From Atopobium sp. UBA1382 (lineage in GTDB: Bacteria > Actinomycetota > Coriobacteriia > Coriobacteriales > Atopobiaceae), in the NCBI GenBank assembly GCA_002305805.1, contig DBQY01000007.1, positions 63,645 through 127,644 on the forward strand: a stretch of DNA of 64,000 bases, in the 5' to 3' direction. The notes below the pieces were generated by a model. That model ran no database searches. It was not told the DNA's origin and was given only the letters and a program-made list of their open reading frames with translations. Of this stretch, positions 13,561 to 21,541 are shown in pieces. Within the stretch, counting starts at the first letter, position 1; the number at the start of each line of letters is the position of its first letter. Both the position numbers and the translations under genes were made by a program.

Positions 13561-15993
13561 CTATGCGAACACCTCGCCGGCGATGCGCGCGGTCTCGGTG
13601 GCGTCCTTGGCGTAGAAGTCCGCACCCACCATCTGGGCATACTCGGGCGTGAGCACCGCACCCCCGACGATGACCTTGCACCAGGGCGCGCGCTCGCGCA
13701 AGAGCTCGATCGTCTCGGCCATCGCCGGGACCGTCGAGGTCATGAGGGCGGAAAGCCCCACCAGCCGCACATGGCGCTCCACCACAACGTCCGCCACCGC
13801 CTCGGGCGCCACGTCGCGTCCCAGGTCAATCACATCAAAACCGTAGTTTTCGAGCAGCATGCGCACGATGTTCTTGCCGATGTCATGGATGTCGCCGCGA
13901 ACGGTGCACACCACCACGGTCCCCTTGTCGGCGACGCACTCCCCGGTCGCACTCGCCGCACGGATGGTCTCGAATCCGGCCTTTGCCGCCTCGGCCGAGG
14001 CCATGAGCTGCGGCAGGAAGAACGTCCCCGTCTCAAAGCGACGACCCACCTCGTCGAGGGCGGGCACGAGGACCTCGTTGATCGCGTACAGTGCGTCATG
14101 GGCAAGAAGGACCTCGCGCATGGCCTCCGCCATGGGGCCGCCGCGACCGTCCAGGACGAGACGACGTGCCCGCTCGACGGGATCGGCAGGAAGCGCCGCG
14201 TCCTTCTCAACACGCACGTCCTTCTCGCCCGGGGCTGCAGCCGGAGCCGCGTCGGAACGGTCCGCATAGTGCTCCACGTAGAAGCGTGCGCCCTCGTCCT
14301 CCCCGGAGAGCACCCGCCAGGAGTCCACCACGTCCATCATCCGTCTTGCGCCCGGGTTGATGATTGCGAGGTCGAGCCCGGCGCCGAGCGCTGCCGAGAG
14401 GAACGTCGCGTTGACCAGCGGGCGGAAGGGCAGGCCAAAGCTGATGTTGGAGACGCCAAGGACCGTGCGCACGCCGGAGAGCTCCGCCTTGACCAGGCGG
14501 ATGGCCTCGAGGATGGTGCGCGGGGCGGTCTGGTCGGTGGAGGCCGCCATGGCGAGGCAGTCGATGACGACGTCCGCGCGCGGGATACCGGCGGCGTCCG
14601 TTGCTGCCACGATCTTGCGCGCCACGGCAAGACGCCCCTCGGCGGTGGCGGGGATGCCCTCCTCGTCGAGCGTGAGGCCCACGAGCGCGCAGCCGTAGCG
14701 TGCGGCGAGCGGGACCACGGTAGCGAGCGAGTCGGCCTTGCCGTTCACGGAGTTGATGAGCGCCTTGCCGGGATAGCTGCGCACGGCGGCCTCGATGACC
14801 GCGGGATCCGAGGCGTCGATCTGCAGCGGCAGCGTGGTCACGCCGAGGAGCTCGTCGACGAGACGACTCATCACCGCGCGCTCGTCGATCTCCGGCAGAC
14901 CGGCGTTGACGTCGAGGACCTGCGCACCCGCTCGCTCCTGGGCGATGGCCTCCCCGATGACGTAATCATGGTTGCCGCTGCGCAGGGCCTCCTTGACCCT
15001 CCGCTTGCCCGTGGGGTTGATGCGCTCGCCAATCACGCCCACCTCGCCCGGAGCGAGCGAGGTCACGCGCTGCGGACCGCACACGGCAAAGCGGTCGGGC
15101 AGGTTGCGGCGGACCAGGGCGCGGCCCGAGAGCAGGGCGCGCTCTGCTGCGATGTGCTCCGGCGTGGTACCGCAGCAGCCGCCCAGGATGGTGACGCCCG
15201 CCTCGAGCATGGGAGCCATCTCCGCGGCAAAGCGCTCGGGGCCGATGTCGTAGACCGTCACGCCATCCTCCACGTGCGGGAGGCCGGCGTTAGCCTGCAC
15301 CATGAGCGGGCAGGGTGCCCACTGCGCCATGCGCGCCACGAGCGGTGCCACCTCGGCGGGACCGAGCGAGCAGTTGATGCCCACGGCGTCTGCGTGGAGC
15401 GAGGAGAGCGTGAGTGCCGCCACCTCGGGCGTGGTGCCCAGGAAGGTCCGCCCGTCTTCCTCGAAGGTCATCGTGACCAGCACGGGGAGGTCGGAGTTCT
15501 CGCGTACGGCGAGCAGCGCCGCCTTGGCCTCCGCGAGGTCGGACATGGTCTCTACGACAAAGAGGTCGGCGCCCGCGCCCACGGCCGCACGCACCTGGCG
15601 GGCAAAGAGCTCGTAGGCGTCGTCGAAGGCAAGGGGACCCATCGGTGCCAAGAGCTGCCCCGTAGGGCCGAGGTCGGCGGCAACATAACGGGGATGCGCC
15701 GCGCGGGCGCAGGAAACGGCCGCCGAGAAAACATCTTCGACCGTAGTGGCGTCACCGAGCTTGGCCGCATTGGCGCCAAAGGTGTTGGTGGTCACCACGT
15801 CTGCTCCCGCCGCGACGTAGGCGGCATGGACCTCCGTCACCACCTCGGGATGCGTGAGGCACAGCAGCTCCGGCAGCTCGCCAGCGGCAAGCCCGCGCGC
15901 CTGGAGCTGCGTGCCCATGGCCCCGTCGAAGAGCAGAAAGTCATCGCCCGCCAGGACGGCCTCGAGCAGCCCTCGACACTGATCGCCCACCAT
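13561..15993 (-). CDS. metH: Cobalamin-dependent methionine synthase lacking the reactivation domain
   Basis: An 810-residue enzyme that transfers methyl from methyl-tetrahydrofolate to homocysteine. I start at ATG 15991-15993 because GGAGGAGGATC precedes it; upstream codons run through repeats. Domains: homocysteine-binding barrel (FLLFDGAMGTQLQARG; zinc cysteines GINCSLGP and GGCCGTTPEHI), pterin-binding barrel (VIGERINPTGKRR; LDVNAGLPEID), cobalamin cap and B12 domain (VRGDIHDIGKN, the DxHxxG base-off ligand). It stops after the B12 domain, about 400 residues shorter than E. coli MetH. The missing reactivation function is encoded as a separate gene at 16300-17010 in the same operon. A repeat element lies between the two genes. 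Confidence 0.93.
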   Translation of the reverse strand: MVGDQCRGLLEAVLAGDDFLLFDGAMGTQLQARGLAAGELPELLCLTHPEVVTEVHAAYVAAGADVVTTNTFGANAAKLGDATTVEDVFSAAVSCARAAHPRYVAADLGPTGQLLAPMGPLAFDDAYELFARQVRAAVGAGADLFVVETMSDLAEAKAALLAVRENSDLPVLVTMTFEEDGRTFLGTTPEVAALTLSSLHADAVGINCSLGPAEVAPLVARMAQWAPCPLMVQANAGLPHVEDGVTVYDIGPERFAAEMAPMLEAGVTILGGCCGTTPEHIAAERALLSGRALVRRNLPDRFAVCGPQRVTSLAPGEVGVIGERINPTGKRRVKEALRSGNHDYVIGEAIAQERAGAQVLDVNAGLPEIDERAVMSRLVDELLGVTTLPLQIDASDPAVIEAAVRSYPGKALINSVNGKADSLATVVPLAARYGCALVGLTLDEEGIPATAEGRLAVARKIVAATDAAGIPRADVVIDCLAMAASTDQTAPRTILEAIRLVKAELSGVRTVLGVSNISFGLPFRPLVNATFLSAALGAGLDLAIINPGARRMMDVVDSWRVLSGEDEGARFYVEHYADRSDAAPAAAPGEKDVRVEKDAALPADPVERARRLVLDGRGGPMAEAMREVLLAHDALYAINEVLVPALDEVGRRFETGTFFLPQLMASAEAAKAGFETIRAASATGECVADKGTVVVCTVRGDIHDIGKNIVRMLLENYGFDVIDLGRDVAPEAVADVVVERHVRLVGLSALMTSTVPAMAETIELLRERAPWCKVIVGGAVLTPEYAQMVGADFYAKDATETARIAGEVFA

Positions 15994-16069
15994 GATCCTC
16001 CTCCGATAATCGACTGCTTCCATCCTAGCAAGGCGTGGTTTCCGTCGTGTCACGGAGCGCGGGTCTGCT

Positions 16070-16289
16070 AAACGCGCGCTCGTGATGAAGAAGTTGGCTT
16101 CCAAATGCAAAACGCGCGCTCGTGATGAATGATTTTTCCTTCGGAAAGGAGGGCGATTAATTTATTTATATTCTTACCTGCGCAAACGAGAGCAGCCTTC
16201 CACACGTACGCCACCCTTGCCCGAAATCGTTCATCACGAACCGAGGTTTTGCCGCACGTACTATCGACTTTCATCACGAAGAAGGGTTA
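16070..16289. repeat. Family B four-iteron mirrored element
   Basis: Two perfect 20-bp direct repeats AAACGCGCGCTCGTGATGAA (16070-16089, 16110-16129) are 40 bp apart. Two inverted copies of their end, TTCATCACGA, lie at 16230-16239 and 16270-16279, also 40 bp apart. The arrangement is symmetric about 16180, where TTACCTGCGCAAAC sits (16174-16187). The middle is AT-rich (TTAATTTATTTATATT). It fills the gap between the MetH-reactivation gene and metH. No gene is credible here. Function unknown; see findings. Confidence 0.85.
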
Positions 16290-16299
16290 TGCAGACTCG

Positions 16300-17010
16300 T
16301 TACCGCCCGCAGGTCCTCCCAGACGCACGCAGGGGGCAGAAATCATGGCAGGGACAAGCGGAACAGCTCGCGCGCGCGTCCTGGCGCGGCTCCTCGAAGA
16401 GGCCAATCACCGCTGTCACGCTCTTGGTGGGCGACATGAGCAGATCGCTCGAGAGCGTTATCCCCAGTGCGCGCTGCGCGTCGAGCGTGGCGAGGAGCAC
16501 CGGCTGCGTAGCGAGCGGCAGGTCGCCGTATCCCGGCGAGAAGCGCGCCCCGCAGAAGAGCCCGCGCCCCGCGGCCAGAGAAACGACGCTTGCCTCGGCG
16601 GCATCCGCCGCACGCTCGACAAGCGCGGAACCCGCAGCATCGAACACGACCTGGGCAACACGGTCGGTAAACGAGAGGCGCCGCAGCTCCGCGTCAACAC
16701 CCGCACCCGCCGTCACCGCAAGCACGCCCACGGCCACGGCGCCGTCGAGGTGCTCCGAGATTGACCTACCCCGCAGCTCGAGCGCCGTACCCTCGAGACG
16801 AATCACAGGCAGGCCACCCTCCTTGCAGCAGCCCGCCACATCGAACAGACGAACGACCCCACGCGGCCGAGCCACCTCCAGACACCGAGTAATTACGGCG
16901 TCGACCCGCGCGTCGAGCTCCGGGGAAATCTTCTGTCCCGCATACCCCAGGTAGTGCAGGACCTCAGAGCGCTCTACCGAGCAAATGTCGTAGGACTGGA
17001 CCACGTCCAC
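16300..17010 (-). CDS. Stand-alone MetH reactivation (activation-domain) protein
   Basis: A 236-residue homologue of the C-terminal AdoMet-binding activation domain of MetH. The key RFSPGYGDLPLATQP segment (RxxPGYG, the AdoMet-binding motif) is present, as are LTPTKS-like MSPTKSVTAVIGL and a Cys-rich tail (CSACPCHDFCPLR). It would reductively remethylate inactive cob(II)alamin on the truncated MetH encoded downstream. Start: GTG 17008-17010 with GGAGG eight bases upstream; the GTG two codons later is possible. It lies 3 bp after metF in the same operon. Split MetH/activation genes are known in Firmicutes and Actinobacteria. Confidence 0.85.
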   Translation of the reverse strand: MDVVQSYDICSVERSEVLHYLGYAGQKISPELDARVDAVITRCLEVARPRGVVRLFDVAGCCKEGGLPVIRLEGTALELRGRSISEHLDGAVAVGVLAVTAGAGVDAELRRLSFTDRVAQVVFDAAGSALVERAADAAEASVVSLAAGRGLFCGARFSPGYGDLPLATQPVLLATLDAQRALGITLSSDLLMSPTKSVTAVIGLFEEPRQDARASCSACPCHDFCPLRASGRTCGR

Positions 17011-17013
17011 GCG

Positions 17014-17883
17014 CTAAGCCTCCAGGTAGCCGCAGGCGAGAAGGGCCTCACGGGCGGCATGCGCCACCGACGGCTTGTTCATGCTGTAAACGTGAAGGCC
17101 GTCAACCCCGTTGGCGGCGAGGTCGGCAAGCTGTTCGCAGGCGTACTCAACGCCAGCGCGCGCCTGGTCGACCGGGTCGTCACCAGCGAGCACGAGGCGC
17201 TTCACGACCTTGGCCGGGATGGAGGCGCCACAGGTAAAGGCCATACGCTGGATCTGCTTCACACTCGTGAACGGCATGATGCCCGCAACGATGGGCAGCC
17301 GGACCCGGTGCCTCAGGCACTTCTCGCGGAAGCGGTAGAAGTCCTCGTTGTCAAAGAAGAGCTGGGAGACCAGGTAGTCGGCACCCGCCTCCTGCTTCTT
17401 GTAGAGGCTCTCAAAGCTCTCCTGCTCGCTGGGGGACTCGACGTGGCCCTCCGGGTAGCACGCAGCGCCGATGCAGAGCCCGGTGCCCGAGGAGCGCAGG
17501 TACTCGATGAGGTCGGAGGCATGCTCGAAGTCGATGGCGTCACGTCCGGGGGCGCGGTCGCCGCGCAGGGCGAGCACGTTCTCGACGCCCTTCTCGGCAA
17601 GGGATGCTGCGTAGGCGTCGACGTCGGAGCGCGTCGAGCCCAGGCACGTGAGGTGAGCGAGGGCCGTAACACCAAGATCGTGCTCTATGGACGCCGCAAT
17701 CGGGACCGTGTTCGCCGAGTTGCCCGACCCCCCGGCCGAATACGTGACCGAGATCCAGTCCGGACGGTCGCCGGCCATCTCGCCCGCGATGGCAAACGCC
17801 TCCTCGAGGGGCAGCTCGCCCTTTGGAGGAAAGATCTCAAACGAGAAGGTCTGGCGCTCGGCGAGCTTGTCGGCAATCCTCAT
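17014..17883 (-). CDS. metF: 5,10-methylenetetrahydrofolate reductase
   Basis: A 289-residue flavin-dependent TIM-barrel enzyme that makes the 5-methyl-THF used by MetH. Start ATG 17881-17883 follows GGAGGGGGCC. Hallmarks: FSFEIFPPKGELPLEEA (catalytic Glu region), SVTYSAGGSGN, ALRGDRAPG (FAD/folate contact), ADYLVSQLFFDNEDF and the C-terminal GVDGLHVYSMN. Full-length for the bacterial type. It is in an operon with the HAD gene, the reactivation protein and metH, so the methyl-donor pathway is co-transcribed. Confidence 0.93.
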   Translation of the reverse strand: MRIADKLAERQTFSFEIFPPKGELPLEEAFAIAGEMAGDRPDWISVTYSAGGSGNSANTVPIAASIEHDLGVTALAHLTCLGSTRSDVDAYAASLAEKGVENVLALRGDRAPGRDAIDFEHASDLIEYLRSSGTGLCIGAACYPEGHVESPSEQESFESLYKKQEAGADYLVSQLFFDNEDFYRFREKCLRHRVRLPIVAGIMPFTSVKQIQRMAFTCGASIPAKVVKRLVLAGDDPVDQARAGVEYACEQLADLAANGVDGLHVYSMNKPSVAHAAREALLACGYLEA

Positions 17884-17899
17884 GATGGCCCCCTCCGGG

Positions 17900-18754
17900 T
17901 CAATCGGGTTCGACTCTATTCTCACACATGAACGCGGGCATGCGCCCGGCGGAGGTCGCCTCGGCTATGTCGAGGAGGGCATGCGCCACGGACTCCTCGC
18001 TCGCGGGACCGATGTGGAACCGCGCGCACTCCCTCACGACCGGCACCGCGTTCGCAACGGCGACGGAATTGGCGTAGTGGCGCAGGACGGCGAGGTCGTT
18101 CTCGGCGTCGCCGAAGCAGCAGACCTCGTCGGGCGTAAGACCCAGGCGCTCCATGAGGAAGTCGCCGCCATGGTCCTTGCCAAAGCCGTGCGGCGTGATG
18201 TCAATGTGGGGCGTACCGGGCATGGGGCAGACAAAGTCGAGCGCGGGGAGCAGCCCGGCGAGAAGGGCGGCGACCTCCTGACAGCGCTCGAAGCTCCCCA
18301 CAACGCGGACGTTTGCCTTGTAGCAGGGCTCCTCGGGGACCGTCGGAACCGCGGTCTCCACCCGCCAGAAATTATCGGGATGTGCGGTCACGAAGGCGAT
18401 GTCCGCACCAACGGCGACCTTCTCGCCCCCGTACTCCACGACGAGGTAGGCGTCCTCGACGCCGGCGAGCTCCCCGGCCACGCGAACGAGCTCACCGTGG
18501 TCGATGGGGACCTTGTCGACAAGCTCGCCGTCGAGGTAGACGAGCTGCCCGTTGCTCGTGACCGCGGTGGAGCAGGCCGTCTCGTCGCCCGCAAACATAT
18601 GCGGCAGATCGCGGTAGATCCTTCCCGTGCAGGGGGCAAAGTGCACGCCCGCCTCGCGCAGCGCGCGAATCGCGTCGAGCGCAAAGGGTGTTATCACGTG
18701 GTCCTCCCGCCAGATGAGCGTGGCGTCGAGGTCGCTGAGCACGAGCCGGATCAC
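17900..18754 (-). CDS. HAD-superfamily (Cof-type) phosphatase
   Basis: A 284-residue Cof/YidA-like hydrolase. Motif I is VLSDLDATL (Asp nucleophile and acid; Ala replaces the usual Gly), followed by CTGRIYRDL and SNGQLVYLDG. The Lys of motif III is in GFGKDHG, and motif IV is CFGDAENDLAVL. The cap domain lies between about residues 85 and 200. Start is GTG behind GAGGAGGTATC. It is the first gene of the met operon, 16 bp before metF, behind a highly structured leader. A phosphatase acting on a sugar phosphate or cofactor phosphate is expected; the link to methionine metabolism is positional only. Confidence 0.85.
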   Translation of the reverse strand: MIRLVLSDLDATLIWREDHVITPFALDAIRALREAGVHFAPCTGRIYRDLPHMFAGDETACSTAVTSNGQLVYLDGELVDKVPIDHGELVRVAGELAGVEDAYLVVEYGGEKVAVGADIAFVTAHPDNFWRVETAVPTVPEEPCYKANVRVVGSFERCQEVAALLAGLLPALDFVCPMPGTPHIDITPHGFGKDHGGDFLMERLGLTPDEVCCFGDAENDLAVLRHYANSVAVANAVPVVRECARFHIGPASEESVAHALLDIAEATSAGRMPAFMCENRVEPD

Positions 18755-18770
18755 GATACCTCCTCAAGAC

Positions 18771-18908
18771 GATGGCTGCGGCGGTCACGCGGGGCGCCAG
18801 GCGCCGAGCGCAGACCAGCGCGCAGCCATCGGAGCGAACCCAGGCGCGACGGTCGGGGGCCGTCGCGCCCGAACACGCCGCATGCCGGTGTTGGGGGATC
18901 GGCATGCG
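18771..18908 (-). promoter_or_regulatory. Structured 5' leader of the met operon
   Basis: In transcript order there are three strong hairpins: CGCATGCCG/CGGCATGCG (18879-18908), GGCGCGACGG/CCGTCGCGCC (18843-18869) and GATGGCTGCG/CGCAGCCATC (18771-18830). The last encloses the palindrome GGCGCCAGGCGCC and abuts the ribosome-binding site. I cannot match it to SAM-I, SAM-II, SAM-IV or cobalamin riboswitch consensus from memory. It could be an unrecognised leader or attenuator for the methionine genes. Confidence 0.4.
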
Positions 18909-18978
18909 ACCATCTCTAGATATAACCACTTCGAACAGGTACATGCCGCAGAAAGCCGCAGACGGTAGCGCGCGAATC

Positions 18979-19497
18979 TCAGAGGGTTGGGGCGGCTCCG
19001 ACGTGACAGACGAGCACCATGGGCAGGACGACCACCGCCACGGCGGGCGCCAGGGGAATCCCCCCGTCATGGGCGCCCCCGGCGGCGCGCGCCGCCGCGA
19101 TTGCCCTGCCAAGGCACCAGCCCACAAGCCCCACGGCGCACGAGAGCCCCACCACGAGCAGACCCCCGACAGGACCAACCCAGAACCCGACGGCAGAGAG
19201 GAGCTTGACGTCCCCACCGCCCACGCCGGAGCCATGACCGGCGCGAGCATACAGGCCGGCAGCCGTCAGCATGACAACAAGAACGACGAGACCACCGCCC
19301 GCAGAGGAAAGCAACGGCATCATGTCATGATGGTGCGCAGAGGCAACGGCAGCACGGAGCGCACCGGCCGCGGCCACGGCGATCGCGCACCCGTTTGGCA
19401 CGATCCTGCAGCTAAGGTCGGTAGCCGCAGCAACCCCCAGAGCGGCTGCGAGCACGCCGAGGCACATAACCGCCAGCAAGACTCCCGTGACGCTCAT
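18979..19497 (-). CDS. A24-family prepilin peptidase (short, TadV/CpaA-like)
   Basis: A 172-residue polytopic membrane protein. Start ATG 19495-19497 follows GAAGGGAGGGAGC. The two aspartates of the aspartyl protease are visible: ATDLSCRIVPNGCAI (Asp before the RxIPN-like turn) and GVGGGDVKLLSAVGFWVG (GxGDxK motif). About five or six hydrophobic segments. It lacks the N-terminal methylase domain of PilD-type enzymes, so it belongs to the short Flp/Tad class. It would cleave type IV-like prepilin leaders, but no pilin gene is in the window. It is transcribed away from the CDF gene; the 179 bp between them holds both promoters. Confidence 0.78.
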   Translation of the reverse strand: MSVTGVLLAVMCLGVLAAALGVAAATDLSCRIVPNGCAIAVAAAGALRAAVASAHHHDMMPLLSSAGGGLVVLVVMLTAAGLYARAGHGSGVGGGDVKLLSAVGFWVGPVGGLLVVGLSCAVGLVGWCLGRAIAAARAAGGAHDGGIPLAPAVAVVVLPMVLVCHVGAAPTL

Positions 19498-19676
19498 GCT
19501 CCCTCCCTTCGGGTGCGTGGCATTGTAGCCGTCCCGCGCGCACGCTGCTTCTAGAAAAGCGGACCCTTGCACGCGTGACCAGCGGAGCAGCCGCACCTCC
19601 CGAGCTCGCTGGGCACGTCGCGCCCGCAAGCGGGTATACTTGCTTCTCGCTGTGACGTACTGAGGGGGACCGTCCA

Positions 19677-20855
19677 ATGACGAGCTGGCTTGTGAGAACG
19701 TTTGTGCCCAACGCGGACGAGACGTCCGACGCCGCGGTGCGCACGCGCTACGGGCTTCTCGCCAGCGTCACCTGCATCGTCTGTAACATCGCGCTCTGTC
19801 TGGGAAAGGGCGTTGTGGGCCTGCTTGCCGGGTCGGTCTCCATTGTGGCGGACGCAGTCAACAACCTCTCCGACGCCTCGAGCAACGTGGTAAGCCTGCT
19901 GGGATTCAAGCTCGCGAGCCGCCCCGCAGACGAGGAGCACCCCTATGGCCACGGTCGCTACGAGTACCTGGCCGGGCTCGTGGTGGCCGTACTGGTATGC
20001 GCCATCGGCATCAACCTGCTCGGGTCGTCCGCCGAGAAGATCCTCCACCCCGAGCCCACCGAGTTCGGCCCTGCCGTGGTAATCGTGCTTGTCGCATCGA
20101 TGCTGGTGAAGCTATGGATGGCGTCGTTCAACCGTCGCCTGGGCCGAACGATCGACTCCGACACCCTCGAGGCCACCGCCGTAGACTCGAGAAACGACGT
20201 GATCTCCACCGCAGCCGTTCTCGCCTCGGCCGTGGTCTCCCAGCTCACGGGCTTCGACCTCGACGGCTGGGCGGGGCTTGCCGTGGGCGCCTTCATCTGC
20301 TGGAGCGGCATCGAGCTCGTGCGCGAGGCCGTGAGCCCGCTGCTGGGCCGCGTGCCCGACCCCACCTACGTGGAGCACATCCGTGACAAGATCATGGGGT
20401 ACCCGGGCGTCCTGGGCACCCATGACCTCATGGTCCACGACTACGGTCCGGGACGGCAGTTCGCGAGCGCCCACGTGGAGATGGCCGCCGAGGGCGACCC
20501 GCTCGCGCAGCACGATCTTCTCGACAACATCGAGCAGGACTTCAAGGTGGACGAGGGCCTGGTCATGACGCTTCACTACGACCCCATCGTCACTGACGAC
20601 CCCGAGGTCCGCGACATGCGCCACTGGATAGACCTCACGGTGAAGGGCATCGACGAGCGGCTCTCGATTCACGACCTGCGCTGCGTGCCCGGCCCCACGC
20701 ACACCAACGTGATCTTTGACTGCGTGCGGCCCGCGGGCCTCTCGCTTACCGCCGCCGAGCTGCGTGAACGCATCTCTGAGCTCGTCCGCGAGCGCTATCC
20801 GCGCGCCATCTGCAAGATAACTATCGACGACTCCTACGTCTCTTCTCGCCAGTGA
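19677..20855 (+). CDS. Cation diffusion facilitator (CDF) metal exporter
   Basis: A 392-residue transporter with six N-terminal membrane helices and a long (~190-residue) cytosolic C-terminal region. Signatures: SIVADAVNNLSDASSNVV in TM2, HPYGHGRYEYLAGL in the TM2-3 loop and EATAVDSRNDVIST in TM5. The transport-site positions read DxxxN and DxxxD, unlike the HxxxD of Zn exporters, so manganese or another divalent ion is more likely (inference). The dimeric C-terminal domain HDLMVHDYGPGRQFASAHVEM is typical. Followed directly by the pth2 gene, possibly translationally coupled (GTGA at 20852-20855). Confidence 0.9.
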   Translation: MTSWLVRTFVPNADETSDAAVRTRYGLLASVTCIVCNIALCLGKGVVGLLAGSVSIVADAVNNLSDASSNVVSLLGFKLASRPADEEHPYGHGRYEYLAGLVVAVLVCAIGINLLGSSAEKILHPEPTEFGPAVVIVLVASMLVKLWMASFNRRLGRTIDSDTLEATAVDSRNDVISTAAVLASAVVSQLTGFDLDGWAGLAVGAFICWSGIELVREAVSPLLGRVPDPTYVEHIRDKIMGYPGVLGTHDLMVHDYGPGRQFASAHVEMAAEGDPLAQHDLLDNIEQDFKVDEGLVMTLHYDPIVTDDPEVRDMRHWIDLTVKGIDERLSIHDLRCVPGPTHTNVIFDCVRPAGLSLTAAELRERISELVRERYPRAICKITIDDSYVSSRQ

Positions 20856-20866
20856 TCGGAGCCTCC

Positions 20867-21301
20867 ATGCCTTCCAGCAGCTACCTCGCCAAGCAGATGA
20901 TCGTCATGCGTCGCGACCTCAAGATGCGCAAGGGCAAGATCGCCGCCCAGGCGGGACACGCGTGCGTGGAGGCCGTCCTCATGGCGCTGGTGCGCGAGGG
21001 GCGCGGGGCGGACCTGCGCGCCACGGACGGCTGGGCCTGGGTCGAGCACGCGGAGGACGACGTCACCCCGCTCACCGACTGGTTTGACGCGGGCGTGGCA
21101 AAGGTGTGCGTCTACGTGGACTCCGAGGAGGAGCTGCTCGACCTCGCGGAGCGCGGGCGCGAGCAGGGCTTTGCGGTGGCGCTCGTCCGCGACGCCGGAC
21201 ACACCGAGTTCCACGGCGAGCCCACCTACACCTGCCTCGCCTTCGAGCCCCTCCCCGCCGAGAAGATCGACCCGCTAACGGGCGAGCTGCCTCTTTACTA
21301 G
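20867..21301 (+). CDS. Archaeal/eukaryote-type peptidyl-tRNA hydrolase (Pth2)
   Basis: A 144-residue enzyme of the Pth2 family. The catalytic-lysine block KQMIVMRRDLKMRKGKIAAQAGHACVEA is near the N-terminus, and GVAKVCVYVDSEEELLDLAE plus ALVRDAGHTEFHGEPTYTCLAFEP are at the expected places (D-x-G-x-T). It releases peptides from peptidyl-tRNA. I prefer ATG 20867 (CGGAGCCTCC upstream). A GTG at 20852 overlapping the CDF stop would add five residues. Pth2 is usual in archaea and eukaryotes but is also found in Actinobacteria. Confidence 0.87.
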   Translation: MPSSSYLAKQMIVMRRDLKMRKGKIAAQAGHACVEAVLMALVREGRGADLRATDGWAWVEHAEDDVTPLTDWFDAGVAKVCVYVDSEEELLDLAERGREQGFAVALVRDAGHTEFHGEPTYTCLAFEPLPAEKIDPLTGELPLY

Positions 21302-21315
21302 CCACACGCGCCCGC

Positions 21316-21444
21316 GAACCCAAACCATTTTGCGGTTTGGGTTCACTTTTCCCGCTGTCGGGCACGCGCGTTTTTCTCGCAAGCGTTTTACCTGCGGAAA
21401 TAGAAACGGTTCATTCCGCGTCGCCAAAACGATGAACCCAAACC
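21316..21444. repeat. Family D mirrored intergenic element / terminator
   Basis: Three copies of GAACCCAAACC: plus at 21316-21326, inverted at 21334-21344, plus at 21434-21444. The first two form an 11-bp hairpin with an ATTTTGC loop, which can terminate the CDF-pth2 transcript. The second and third are an inverted pair, with the core TTACCTGCGGAAA (21388-21400) near their midpoint. CCAAAACG precedes the third copy, echoing families B and C. Confidence 0.7.
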
Positions 21445-21484
21445 TCCGGGAGAGGGATGCCGGGGATGTTACCGATACGTAATT

Positions 21485-21496
21485 CCTACTTGTAGG
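21485..21496. promoter_or_regulatory. Palindromic operator candidate upstream of cysK-cysE
   Basis: CCTACTTGTAGG, a 12-bp palindrome in ATTCCTACTTGTAGGGTG, lies about 45 bp before the cysK ATG. The half-site resembles Rrf2-family (CymR-like) targets that control cysteine synthesis in Firmicutes. Assignment is by resemblance and position. Confidence 0.35.
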
Positions 21497-21541
21497 GTGG
21501 GTTTATGCGTGGCACCCTGAAACGCGAGAGAGGGAGGCACC

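Noticed and set aside
16129-16764. Open frame across the family B element into the MetH-reactivation gene
   Set aside because: It reads through repeats and the antisense of a well-supported gene; the product has no domain.
18771-18908. SAM-I, SAM-IV or cobalamin riboswitch in front of the met operon
   Set aside because: I could not find the conserved core sequences of these classes on the transcript strand; kept only as an unclassified structured leader.
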